A stretch of 64,000 nucleotides of DNA from Scytalidium lignicola. Its lineage: Eukaryota; Ascomycota; Leotiomycetes. Under the pieces are notes generated by a model that saw nothing but the letters and a program-made list of their open reading frames with translations, was not told where the DNA came from and searched no databases. This document shows, piece after piece, positions 1-10,754 of the stretch (positions are counted from its first letter, which is position 1; every line of letters begins with the position of its first letter). The position numbers and the translations under genes are program-made. Where the stretch lies: assembly GCA_002812745.2 (NCBI GenBank), contig NCSJ02000159.1:1-64000 (forward strand), written 5' to 3'.

Positions 1-3000
1 CACAATGAGCCAAACCATGAGTCTTATAATTGCTGCTGATGCTGCTACATCCAAGGTTAGGAGCCGTTCACAAGAGCTGACCGTGTTTCAATTGCGTTAT
101 CCAAGCATTTATGGCTCATTCGAACTCAAGCACCTCGGTTCAGTCTCTCAACGTGTCGTGAAAGTGGCTGCAAACTGTCAACAGTTGTCATTCAATGTCC
201 ATCAAGATATACAAGCTCTAATTGAAGTATTTGATGTCGTTATTGGTGACGAATTGGCTCAAATCCAGCGCTTAAGAAATAGTATACCAATCTTTAGTTC
301 GAACAAATCGCACCAAATCCCCGAGACTGGTGCATCGCATGCGGTATATCGTATCGATGTAGCTCTATTCCTGGATATGTATCATATAACCATACCCTTA
401 CTGCATTCCTTAGCGTATACTATATCTGGTGTTGTCGCGAGAGCATCGATTGAAGCCCATCCAGGATCCGATGTCATTTTTGATTTCGATATCAAGGAGA
501 ATGCCCATAATTTCCTAAGCATTGTTGGAAGCAAGGCTCAAAGTATCTCACTTTTACGATTCCCTCCGACCAACGGTCGTGTTACTACTCATACAACTAT
601 GGACGAGACTGCGGTGTCGGTTTTTACTTCAATTGAACCAATTGAATTCGATGCCACGGCAATCCACAGTCTTTTAAGCACGATTAACAGACCTGAGATA
701 TCAAGTGTAATAGCTGATGTAAAGGACGATATACATTCCATCCAGCTTCATCTTGAGAACATTTATGGCCCGCCTAGCATTTCTAGTTCCAAAAATAGGA
801 AAATCTTAGTATACGATGCTCATCTAACTTTAGCCAGACTTTCTGTCTCTGCAAATTCAGATACGATCCAAGAAGAACATAAGACGGCTAGATTCACTTT
901 CAACCTTGGAACAATACAGTTTCTAGTAGCAAATCGGCTTGAGCAAACTGGCCCAATTTTCGCGTTTCCTGAAGTGCGTGTGGGTTTAAGGAATATCACT
1001 GTTGACTTATCTCGTTCGAGTAAAGGAGGAATGGAGTCATGCGGGAATATTACATTTATGGCATTTTTAAATGCAACTTCAAAGAAGAACAGTGCGGGTG
1101 GTGATGTCCGATCTTTTCATCTCAGGAGTGATGGTTTAGAGATAAACCTCTTTGCGGAAACGGCGCCAACTATTATAGATGTAATTGGACACCTACAGAA
1201 CAAGATCAAGGATCTTGATTTGTCTCGAGAACGGCAGTACCTACGCAAGCTGCGGAAGCCAGCACCTCGTTTAGGAGTTACAATGGAGCAAAGTGATACC
1301 CACTGTAGTGGTTCGGCCTCTGCACCTATGCTCTCATACATGTACTCTCTAGAACTTTTACAGATCCAAGTAAGTTGGCTTATTGGAACTTACGGGAGGA
1401 GCCATTCGAATGATCCGGAAGTGGAAGACCTGGTATTTTCTATAAAACGAATTGATCTTTCGAAGAGAAAGGAGAATACCGCAAGATTGATTATTGAAGA
1501 TCTTCAGCTGCAAATGGTACCGCCCCTTGCAAATAAAACTGAAAGAACCTTGAATTCCGCTCTACTTCCTGAAATCATTTTCAACGTTGGCTATGTCTCG
1601 ACTTCCGAGACCGGTCGTCTAGCCTTTCAGGCTGCTGGAAAGTCTCTTGACCTTCGATTAACATCACGATTTATGATCCCAGCTACGAAGCTTCAGCGGT
1701 CAATAAGCTCTGCTGCAGAGAAAATGCGCCTAGCAACAGCAACATGGTCCGCAACTACGTCAACTGAGTCTACTAATAGGCGCCGCCAACCGTTTTTTGG
1801 AACCAAACGAATGGAGTCATTGCTTATTGATGCAGATTTTGCAGGAGCAATAGTTCATCTATCCGGAAAAAAGATTAAGGATACGTCTCCCAATTCCCCT
1901 GGAGTAAATGATAGTAAGATGGCTCCGCTAGCAAATTATGGTAGGTTTATCAGTACAGAAACTCACAGCAATACTGTTCTCCGAGCCCCAGGCCTGGCCT
2001 GGAAAGCAGAGTATAGTGATAATAAGTTTGATGAGCCGTCATTGAATGCAGAAATCAAAGTGGATGCGTCGTCTAATATCTTGTACCCATCTGTGGTCCC
2101 TCTCATCTTAGAGATATCTTCTACCATAAAGGAAGTCGTTAGTGACGGAGATGAACTTGGGAAGTTGCCACTCAAAAAGTCCCCACAGAAATATATTACT
2201 TCCGAAGAAGAAAACATATTAACAACAGATCCAAGTGCAGTACTTGGTCGGACTAAGTTAAATCTGGGAATCCGAATTTGCAGACAGGAATTCAGTCTTA
2301 GCTGCCAACCTATAGCTCGGGTCGCTGCAACAACCAGATTCGACAATATATATATGACCATCAATACCGTTCGTTCAATAGAGCATGGCCATTTCTTTGC
2401 TATCTCGGCTGCTTTTACGAAATTGCAGACTTCTGTTCAGCATGTTTACTCCAGAGAATCCACTGGCAGTTTCGAAGTGGATTCTATTTTCCTCTCACTA
2501 TTGAACAGTAAGCATGTGAGTGGAACTAGTGGCATGTCAGCAATCTTGAAAATTAGTCCCGTGAAGGTCTTGATAAACGCAAAGCAGCTCCAAGACNTTT
2601 CTCCTTTTCCGAGAAATCTGGGTGCCTCCCGAAGCTCGTGAAGCTACGAACGTGTCTCAGCCGGCTCCTTTAAAAGCTCAGTCGTCATCTATCCTCGTTC
2701 AAAGATATCAGGAAGTGGCAGCAACTAGCGCATTTCCATGGAATGCAACCGTATCAATTGCTTCCCTAGATGTGCAGCTGGATCTTGGCCCATCGATCGG
2801 AAAGCCAGCTTTTAAGATATCTAAGTTCTGGATATCATCGAAGAAAACCTCGGACTGGGAACAAAATCTTTGTTTGGGGTTTGATAGGATAGGGGTTGAG
2901 AGCACTGGGAGAATGAGTGGATTTGTGTCTCTTCAGGGGTTTAAGATGCGTACATCAATACAATGGCCAGCTCGTGAGAAATCTCTGAATCAGACACCTC

Positions 3001-4169
3001 TGGTACAAGCTTCGCTAGGCTTCATTCAATTACGAGCCAAGATCAGCTTTGACTACCAAGCATTCCTAGTTGCAGATGTAACGTCCTTCGATTTTCTCAT
3101 GTACAATGTACGTAGTGGACCAAACGCGAAGTCTGACCGTCTCGTCGCTGTTTTGGATGGGGATGCTGTGCAAGTCTTTTGCACGACCACATCTGCTGCT
3201 CAGGGTCTTGCTCTCTACCAAGCTTTCTTGCGACTTATTCAAGAGAAAAAATCCAACTACGAAGCATCGCTTTCCGAGATGGAGAGTTTCATGCAACGAA
3301 AGTCTGTAGTGCAATCACCATCTCCTCGTCTTAAAGGCCACATAAATTCAACAGCAGAAAACAGTGTAGCAGGTGCCTCAATATCTTTGCATACGGATGT
3401 GATTGTTACGTTGAAAGCACTCAATCTCGGAGTCTTTCCTAGCACATTCTCTGATCATCAGGTCTTCAAACTAGAGGCACTGAACGCACAAGCTCGATTT
3501 GCTGTAGCTATGGACACAGGCAAAATCCACAGTATCCTTGGTCTAACTCTGGGGCAACTTCGAATTGGCCTAGCTGGTGTCAAAAGTTCAGATTTACCTA
3601 AATCTGTTGGCGACATCTCAGTAGAAGATGTTGTTAGTAGTGCTACAGGCTCTCGCGGTGGAACCATTTTGAAAGTTCCAAAACTGCAAGCGACTATGGA
3701 AACATGGCAAGTGCCCGGATCTAACCACATTGATTATATATTCAAAAGCTTTTTTGAAGGCAAGGTTGAGGTTGGGTGGAATTACTCTCGAATTAGTCAT
3801 ATACGAAGTATGTGGGCAGCTCACTCGAAAGCTCTTGCTCAAATATTAGGGAAACCATTACCTCCATCAGCAGTCAAAATTACTGGAGTACCAGACGAAA
3901 AGGAAAAGGATGGTAACAATGGAGAGCAACGCAAAATCACCGCGGAGGTTAATGTTCCTCAATCGAAATATAACTATACAGCTCTTGAGCCGCCTATAAT
4001 TGAGACTCCTCAACTTCGTGACATGGGCGAAGCAACACCTCCATTGGAGTGGATCGGGCTGTCTCCTCAGAAATTGCCTGATTTAACACATCAAATTATA
4101 ATTGTTACGCTATTGGAACTGGTGACTGAGGTTGAAGATGCCTATGCAAAGATATTAGGATCTTCATAA
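1..4169 (+). CDS. CSF1: CSF1-type bridge-like lipid transfer protein, 3' part (5' end outside window)
   Basis: The visible part codes for about 1,388 residues of the C-terminal half of Csf1 (BLTP1/Tweek family). These are very long proteins that form a hydrophobic groove and move phospholipids between the ER and other membranes; in yeast Csf1 supports GPI-anchor synthesis and cold-sensitive fermentation. There is no catalytic motif. The sequence shows the low-complexity beta-rich repeats of this family and its usual C-terminus, ending in an ELVTEVEDAYAKILG motif. The reading frame breaks at position 2597, an 'n' before TTT. Ignoring that one character joins frame 2 to frame 0 through ..DFLLFREIW.., and the remaining 4,164 nt are exactly divisible by three, so the n is an inserted placeholder and not a mutation. 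The first in-frame ATG near position 5 is internal to the family. No intron is seen in this part. Confident on family, moderate on symbol. Confidence 0.85.
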
Positions 4170-4758
4170 CTTGTCATAAATGTTCTCTTTGTTATTATGT
4201 AGGAGTTAATTATGGAGTCTGGGAGTTTACTAGCTCCTAATTTGGGACCAGTTTCTTTGGTTGGTGGATTATTGTAAGAAATTAAAGTATGCAAATAACA
4301 ACTAATAAATAACATTAACCTGCTTTTCGTTGCATCTATTAGAGAAAATGATGTCGAAAACGAAGGAAAGTAAAAGTTACAACACCTCTTTTGAAGCTCA
4401 CACCGTTTTACTAATAGTTTGTCCTTTGGGGTTAAAGCCCTGCTTCACAAAACTGCGTCTTTGGTTGTTAACAGTTACCATATCACCCCTCTATTGTCCC
4501 GCCACCCCACCGTTGTTCTCTTCACCCGGAGTTAACTGATCTCATCCATCAATCTTTTCTTTTTCATCAAAAAACACTAACTTTCTGTGTCACCTATCTC
4601 TCTTGTCCTGGACTCTCCAGGTCACTGTAGATAGATATATACTCTAGTGGGATTTTGCACCCCGCTATCGAGTATTACATCGACATCACATCACGCCTAG
4701 GCGTCCAAAGAAAAACCTACATTAATCAGCTTCATTTTCGAAGCACCCCACCGCCATT
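4170..4758. promoter_or_regulatory. CSF1 3' flank and elongation factor 2 promoter/leader
   Basis: No gene is seen here. The right half (about 4540-4625) is pyrimidine-rich with runs of TCTTTTCTTTTTC and CTATCTCTCTTG. That is typical of strong constitutive promoters and leaders in filamentous fungi and fits the EF2 gene that follows. A TATA-like GATATATACTC lies at about 4630. The left part holds the CSF1 3' region and is AT-rich. Confidence 0.5.
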
Positions 4759-7724
4759 ATGGTCAAGTGAGTTACCACACTTTGCGTTGCCGCTATCCTC
4801 CAAATAATATCGATTTCGCGAATATGACGAGATATTACATCTCCCGAGGCTTGGATGAAAAGACCCTTGGTCAGATATAGTACTAAAAACCTGCTGACGG
4901 TATCTGTGTATAGCTTCACGATTGAAGAGGTCCGCGGCTTAATGGACAGGCCAACCAATGTCCGTAACATGTCTGTCATTGCGCATGTCGACCACGGAAA
5001 ATCGACCTTGACCGACTCTCTCCTCGCAAAGGCTGGTATTATCTCTGCCGGAAAGGCTGGTGATGCCCGTGCAACCGATACTCGTCAAGATGAGCAAGAC
5101 CGTGGCATTACTATTAAGTCAACTGCTATATCTTTGTTTGGGCAGTTGCCTTCAGATGATGATTTGAAAGATATTCTGAACCAAAAGACTGATGGCCGTG
5201 ACTTCTTGATTAATTTGATCGACTCGCCTGGCCACGTCGATTTCTCTTCTGAAGTTACTGCTGCTCTCCGTGTCACTGACGGTGCTCTTGTCGTAGTCGA
5301 TACCATTGAAGGTGTCTGCGTGCAAACAGAGACTGTCCTTCGACAAGCTCTTGGTGAGCGTATTAAACCTGTTGTTATTATTAACAAGGTTGATCGTGCT
5401 CTTCTCGAGTTACAAGTTTCGAAGGAGGATTTGTACCAGTCTTTCTCAAGAACCATTGAATCTGTAAACGTTATTATTTCCACCTACTTTGACAAAGCTC
5501 TCGGTGATGTTCAGGTTTATCCCTACAAGGGAACTGTTGCCTTTGGCTCTGGTCTTCACGGTTGGGCTTTCACTGTCAGACAATTTGCAGAACGATATGC
5601 CAAGAAATTCGGAGTTGACAGAAACAAGATGATGGAACGGTTATGGGTAAGTTGGGTATACTAATGTCTTTATTTTTTTAACTAACATGACAATTAAGGG
5701 TGACAACTACTTCAACCCGCACACAAAGAAGTGGACTACCAAGAGTTCTCATGAGGGCAAGCAATTGGAACGTGCCTTCAACCAGTTCATTCTCGACCCG
5801 ATTTTCAGGATATTCAATGCCGTAATGAACTTCAAGAAGGATGAGGTAAGCTATGCTTTTCCAATTTTTCCTCCAGTTCACATTTTAAATTCTAAGCGAA
5901 TATTATACGGACTTAAATACCTTTAGGTCGCTACGCTTCTGGAGAAGCTCAATATCAAATTATCTGTGGATGACAGAGAGAAGGAAGGAAAGCAACTTCT
6001 CAAGGTTGTCATGCGAACCTTCCTTCCGGCAGCTGATGCACTTCTGGAAATGATGATCTTACATTTACCATCTCCAGTCACTGCACAGAAGTATCGTGCT
6101 GAAACTCTTTATGAGGGTCCTCCAGATGACGAGGCGTGCATTAGTATCCGTGACTGCGATCCTAAGGCTCCTCTTATGCTTTACGTTTCAAAGATGGTGC
6201 CCACCTCTGATAAGGGACGTTTCTATGCCTTCGGTCGTGTTTTCGCCGGTACTGTCCGATCTGGCTTGAAAGTCCGCATCCAAGGTCCCAACTATACACC
6301 AGGGAAGAAAGATGATCTCTTCATCAAGGCTATTCAACGTACTGTTCTTATGATGGGTGGTAAGGTTGACCCAATTGACGATGTTCCAGCTGGTAACATC
6401 CTTGGTTTGGTCGGTATTGATCAATTCTTGTTGAAATCTGGAACTCTGACGACCAGTGAAACGGCCCATAACCTTAAGGTTATGAAATTCTCCGTCTCTC
6501 CAGTCGTCCAACGATCCGTTGAAGTCAAAAATGCCCAAGATCTTCCTAAGCTCGTCGAAGGTCTTAAACGTCTTTCAAAGTCAGACCCTTGCGTCTTGAC
6601 ATCCATCTCCGAGTCCGGTGAGCATATCGTTGCTGGCGCCGGAGAGTTGCATTTAGAAATTTGCTTAAAGGATCTCGAGGTAAGATTCAGCAGAAAATTA
6701 CATTTGCGAAATTCCTAACATTTTCACAGGAAGATCATGCTGGTGTTCCACTCCGTATCTCTGACCCAGTTGTCGCTTACCGCGAGACCGTCACTGGTAA
6801 ATCATCAATGACTGCCCTGTCAAAATCTCCCAACAAACATAACAGGATTTATATGGTTGCGGAGCCTCTTGATGACGAGGTTTCTAAAGACATTGAGTCT
6901 GGCAAGATTGGTCCTCGTGATGATTTCAAGGCTCGTGCGCGCATTTTGGCTGATGAACATGGATGGGATGTTACCGATGCTCGTAAGATTTGGTGCTTTG
7001 GTCCTGATACCACTGGTGCCAACTTGTTGGTTGATCAGACAAAGGCTGTTCAATACTTGAACGAAATCAAGGATTCAGTTGTCTCTGGTTTCCAATGGGC
7101 AAGTCGGGAAGGACCGGTTGCTGAGGAACCGATGAGGTCTATCCGCTTCAACATTATGGATGTCACCTTACACGCCGATGCTATCCATCGTGGTGGTGGC
7201 CAAATCATCCCAACAGCTCGCCGTGTTTTATATGCTGCAGCACTCCTTGCTGAGCCAGGTCTTCTAGAACCAGTCTTCTTAGTCGAGATTCAGGTCCCAG
7301 AAAGTGCTATGGGTGGTGTTTACGGGGTCCTCACACGAAGAAGAGGACACGTTTTTAATGAGGAGCAGCGTCCTGGAACTCCACTATTCACAATTAAAGC
7401 ATATCTTCCGGTTATGGAGTCCTTCGGTCTGTTAACCTTAACTCTTTTATGTTTTATTACTGACTGACAAATTAGGCTTCAACGCTGATTTGCGTTCTAA
7501 CACATCCGGTCAAGCTTTCCCTCAATCAGTGTTTGACCACTGGCAGATTCTCCCCGGAGGTTCACCTCTCGACGCAACGTCGAAGGTTGGACAAGTTGTA
7601 CAAGAGATGCGTAAGAGGAAGGGTCTCAAGGTTGAGGTTCCAGGTTATGAAAATGTGAGTCCTTCCTTCCTTCCTGCAGGCCAGGGATTCTAACATTCTT
7701 TCCTAGTACTACGATAAGCTATAG
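4759..7724 (+). CDS. EFT: translation elongation factor 2 (EF-2)
   Basis: EF-2 is the cytosolic GTPase that moves peptidyl-tRNA and mRNA on the 80S ribosome. Seven exons: 4759-4766, 4914-5646, 5699-5845, 5927-6679, 6730-7426, 7476-7654 and 7707-7724. Together they give 844 aa, the family's usual length. The first exon is only 8 nt (MVN, codon 3 split), and the last is 18 nt (YYDKL plus stop), the invariant EF-2 C-terminus. The P-loop AHVDHGKS is at residues 26-33, followed by RGITIKST (G2) and DSPGHVDF (G3); NKVD is G4. The diphthamide loop [11 protein letters not shown] is intact, so the protein should be a DPH-pathway substrate and diphtheria-toxin-type target. All donors are GTRNGN. An apparent downstream ATG at 4855 lies in intron 1 and is not the start. 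Expected to be highly and constitutively expressed. Confidence 0.96.
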
Positions 7725-8526
7725 ACGCCTCTCATAGTCTTAAATAGACTTCACCCCTCGGCTCTCTATTTTGTTACTCGCCTGTGGCCAAGTTCGCCCT
7801 TAGACCATGCGATATCACGATTTATGGGGAAATCTCATTGAAGAGCCTACTTTGTAGTCGCCGAGGATAAAGGGCATAATGCACTCTGCCAACCGCGTAA
7901 CTCTTTTCGCAGTCATTTTCCGTATCAAGTCTACCTGTAATTAGCTGATAAGAATTGAAACGTTTTAGAACACACTCGTACTATGTGACTGCCAAATGTA
8001 GCCTTTATCTATCGTTTCCTTTCAGCATCATTCTGACGAAACTGTGTATTTTAAAGAGTCATAGCAAACCGAATACAATCTAGAATATAGATCCAATGAT
8101 ATAGGTTCGAGGGTTCTGCATTATTAATACGAAACAAGAGTCAAATCGTGTTAGAATATATTTTTCTAATAACATCCTGAATGTTGTGATTCAGTGACTA
8201 ACAAGCTCGCTGCTACAGGATAGGAGCCATGTGGGTAGGTGTATACCTACATTTAACCATGGTTGAAAGTTAAAATACACACCTAGGAGCACCGCTACAG
8301 TGCTGTATGTATTGAATTAAATGTCTATCAATGATGAATAAATAGCTCTTAGACTGGAGGTTATATGTGCTATTTAATATATTATCAACAAAGGTTAAAA
8401 GGGCTGTAAATTTACAATTTAGGTACTTGGATCATACACGGAGGTGCACACACACCACGATTTTGTTTCAATTGAATTATCTTGCTGATATCCGTAATGT
8501 TTTAAGCAACTCTCCAATACTCACAA
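7725..8526. other. convergent intergenic stretch, no gene seen
   Basis: Shared 3' flank of EF-2 and the minus-strand DUF302 gene. It is AT-rich, with TAATAA/AATAAA-like polyadenylation candidates (for example TGAATAAATAG at about 8335). No open frame shows family resemblance. No inverted-repeat element was recognised. Confidence 0.5.
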
Positions 8527-9053
8527 CTAAGGCTCTATGGCGTCACCTGTGATCTGCTCCAAAAGCTTCTCAAATTTTTCATCCAGTACTCTAACAGCAT
8601 CACTTAGGTTTTGATCCTTGTTAACACCAGCAATTAAAGAACTAGCAAAAAATATACCAGCTGCGTGCCTTTGCCATCCTCTAATTCCCTAATCAATAAC
8701 TCAATAGGTACACAGAGCCCGGCGTTTGAATCATGGCGCAACATTGTAATGGCTATTAATGGATTTCCCAAGATAACTCGTTTCAGTCTTAATCCTTGGC
8801 CTACATCAAACAGTTTGATCCATCTCCCATGATCAAACTCGTGGAATTGCATGAATCCAGCTGGACCTTGGATCTCACTATAGAACGAGATAAATTCCTC
8901 TTTAGTAAGATTATCTTTGAGGAAAACTTTGCTAGGGGATTGTCCTGGCCGCTTTATCTCATTGTTGAGGCGTTCAAGAACTTTGTCATAGGGTGATGAT
9001 GTTGTCCATACAACCCGTTCACCTTGGAAAGTATCTACAGTTCTCGAAGCCAT
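8527..9053 (-). CDS. DUF302-domain protein, reading frame broken by one base at a T-run
   Basis: The first about 135 codons read as a DUF302 (TT1751-like alpha/beta fold) protein, a small single-domain family of unknown function that is common in fungi and bacteria. The ORF starts MASRTVDTFQGERV and includes the typical GPAGFMQFHEFDHG and GNPLIAITMLRHD segments. At 8647-8652 (six A on plus, T on minus) the frame shifts. In the next frame the domain continues as ASSLIAGVNKDQNLSDAV and ends at a stop at 8527. One additional T would give 528 nt, or 175 aa, a normal length. The break is therefore a homopolymer length error or a very recent mutation; reading straight through gives a 139-aa product with an unrelated tail. 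No intron fits the gap. The gene converges on EF-2. Confidence 0.75.
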
Positions 9054-9714
9054 TGATGAATATATAGCAAGTTGGATTTAACTGATGATTTTTGAATATA
9101 CCGTAGACTGATAGTTGAGAGATAACGATTGGAAATACTTCGAAGGGCAGATTTGAAAATGAACTCATCTTGTTTATAACAGGTTTCCATTTCAATGATC
9201 AGTAATCTCGCAGAAATATTATCACGAATCGGCTCAAGATCGTTTGTAAATACTAATCATCATTTAAGATTACCGCATCAAATTAGGTAACTCTTAAGTT
9301 ATCATCCTGGATTTAATTAGTTACCTTATACCAGGGAAATGTGAGTTAGCTAACTAATTAATAAGTTTAATGAAGTTGTAGTGGATGTGATTTACCTGTT
9401 TTTATTTTGAGACTACTTTCTGACATAAACAGAAGCAGACTAAACATATATAATCTTTAAACAATATTAGAGCAGCAAATAATATCACGAATAAATCCAT
9501 CATTTACTAGGACCCGTATTCAGCTGCATCGCAAAGTAAGATTGCCTTAGTCTTCAAGTAGTTGGAATGTGGTTTGTCAACTTTGTTTGCTGGTCAAGCG
9601 AAGCGGCCGCATTCACTGAGGCGATCTTTATTACAGTACCATAAACGTCGGTAGCCATAGCCATACGGCCATTCTCTAAGGTTCGGTGATACAGTAGATC
9701 ATCACTTATTGAAA
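9054..9714. other. divergent intergenic region between DUF302 and AIM41 genes
   Basis: AT-rich, with no gene seen. Both neighbours are transcribed away from it, so it holds both promoters. A short perfect palindrome TTAGCTAA lies inside an AT-rich stretch at about 9345. Nothing else was recognised. Confidence 0.4.
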
Positions 9715-10324
9715 ATGTTATCCCGTAAATTAACAAGTGCGAGGCCTATGGTCTCGAGGTTTTGCTGTTACTATAGTACGAGCCCAACAACTCCTCCGCC
9801 ATTGCTCCTCAAAATCAGGTAAGTGTTCGTGAGAACCAATTAGCTATATCTCAAGCATTAACTATTAGTCCAACTATAGGAAAGATATGAAGACAGCAAT
9901 GCAAAATAAGGATTCGAACCGCCTTTCAGTCCTGCGTTCATTGCTTAGCCAAGCTCTCAATGCTTCCAAAACTTCCAATCCTATCAATACGGACGCACAA
10001 ATGCTTGCCCTCTTGCGCAAAACAGCGAATGCTAGCCGACAAGCAAGCTCAGAATTCAAGGAAGCAGGGAGACAGGACCTGGCGGAAAAGGAGGATAGCC
10101 AGGTGAAAATAATGGAAGAATATGCGGGCAATGTGGATACACCCAGTGAAGAGGATATCCGCGCTGCGGTCAAGAGTGTGATTGATTCTATGACAGCTCA
10201 GGGACTTGAGCTCAAGATCGGCCAAGTCTCGAAGAACGTCTTTTCGCCAGACGTACTAGGCGGCAAACCTGTCGATAGGGGAGAAGTTGCAAAAATAGTA
10301 AAGCAGGTGCTAGCAGAGGCGTAA
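9715..10324 (+). CDS. AIM41: AIM41/YqeY-like mitochondrial protein (GatB/YqeY domain)
   Basis: Two exons, 9715-9818 and 9880-10324 (intron 61 nt, GTAAGT..CTATAG), give 182 aa. Residues about 1-35 form a mitochondrial presequence: basic, Ser/Thr-rich, no acidic residues (MLSRKLTSARPMVSRF...). The rest is one YqeY domain, with the typical start K-x-D-M-K-x-A-M-x-x-K-D, the central RQASSEFKEAGRQDLAEKE helix pair and the closing GGKPVDRGEVAKIVKQ segment. YqeY proteins resemble the tRNA-binding tail of the GatB amidotransferase subunit, and yeast Aim41 is mitochondrial, its precise role still unclear. The 9715 ATG is chosen over the internal ATG at 9887 because only it supplies the transit peptide and the family's PPLLxK segment. 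Confidence 0.88.
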
Positions 10325-10754
10325 AATACCGATAGATCTGTATTATCACACATGTAAAATAGACAGTTATGAAACAGGACTCGTAAAGAGCAATATTAAC
10401 AGTTCAGGCTGTTGCGATGGTATACGGGTGAATCCAAGCTAGATTACATAAATTTCTTAATGTGTAGCTCAATTAGGTACTGGATAATTATGCAAGAGAT
10501 CGATAGAATCAGAACTTGTCAATGGCTCCGAGAAATATGTCCATCCGATAAAGCAAGACCAGGTTGATACAGGCATAATTTATGCGCACGTGATACTGCC
10601 ACATTAGGACAGCTCTGATGACTGAGCTTCCATGCTTAACAGACAACGTCACGTCCCACCATAATTGAAGACTCCCAACGGACAATAACCCAAACGGAAT
10701 CTACAACGTATCTCGATATAAAAATGATAGTCACAAGCTAAATCTACAGAAATC
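10325..10754. promoter_or_regulatory. intergenic region upstream of LSB6
   Basis: AIM41 3' flank and LSB6 promoter. A CACGTG E-box (in GCGCACGTGATAC) sits at about 10586. The start context is AGAAATCATGCC. No gene seen. Confidence 0.4.

Noticed and set aside
8640..8655. Tiny intron explaining the DUF302 frame change
   Set aside because: The only GT..AG pair there is about 17 nt, too short; a one-base T-run difference is simpler.
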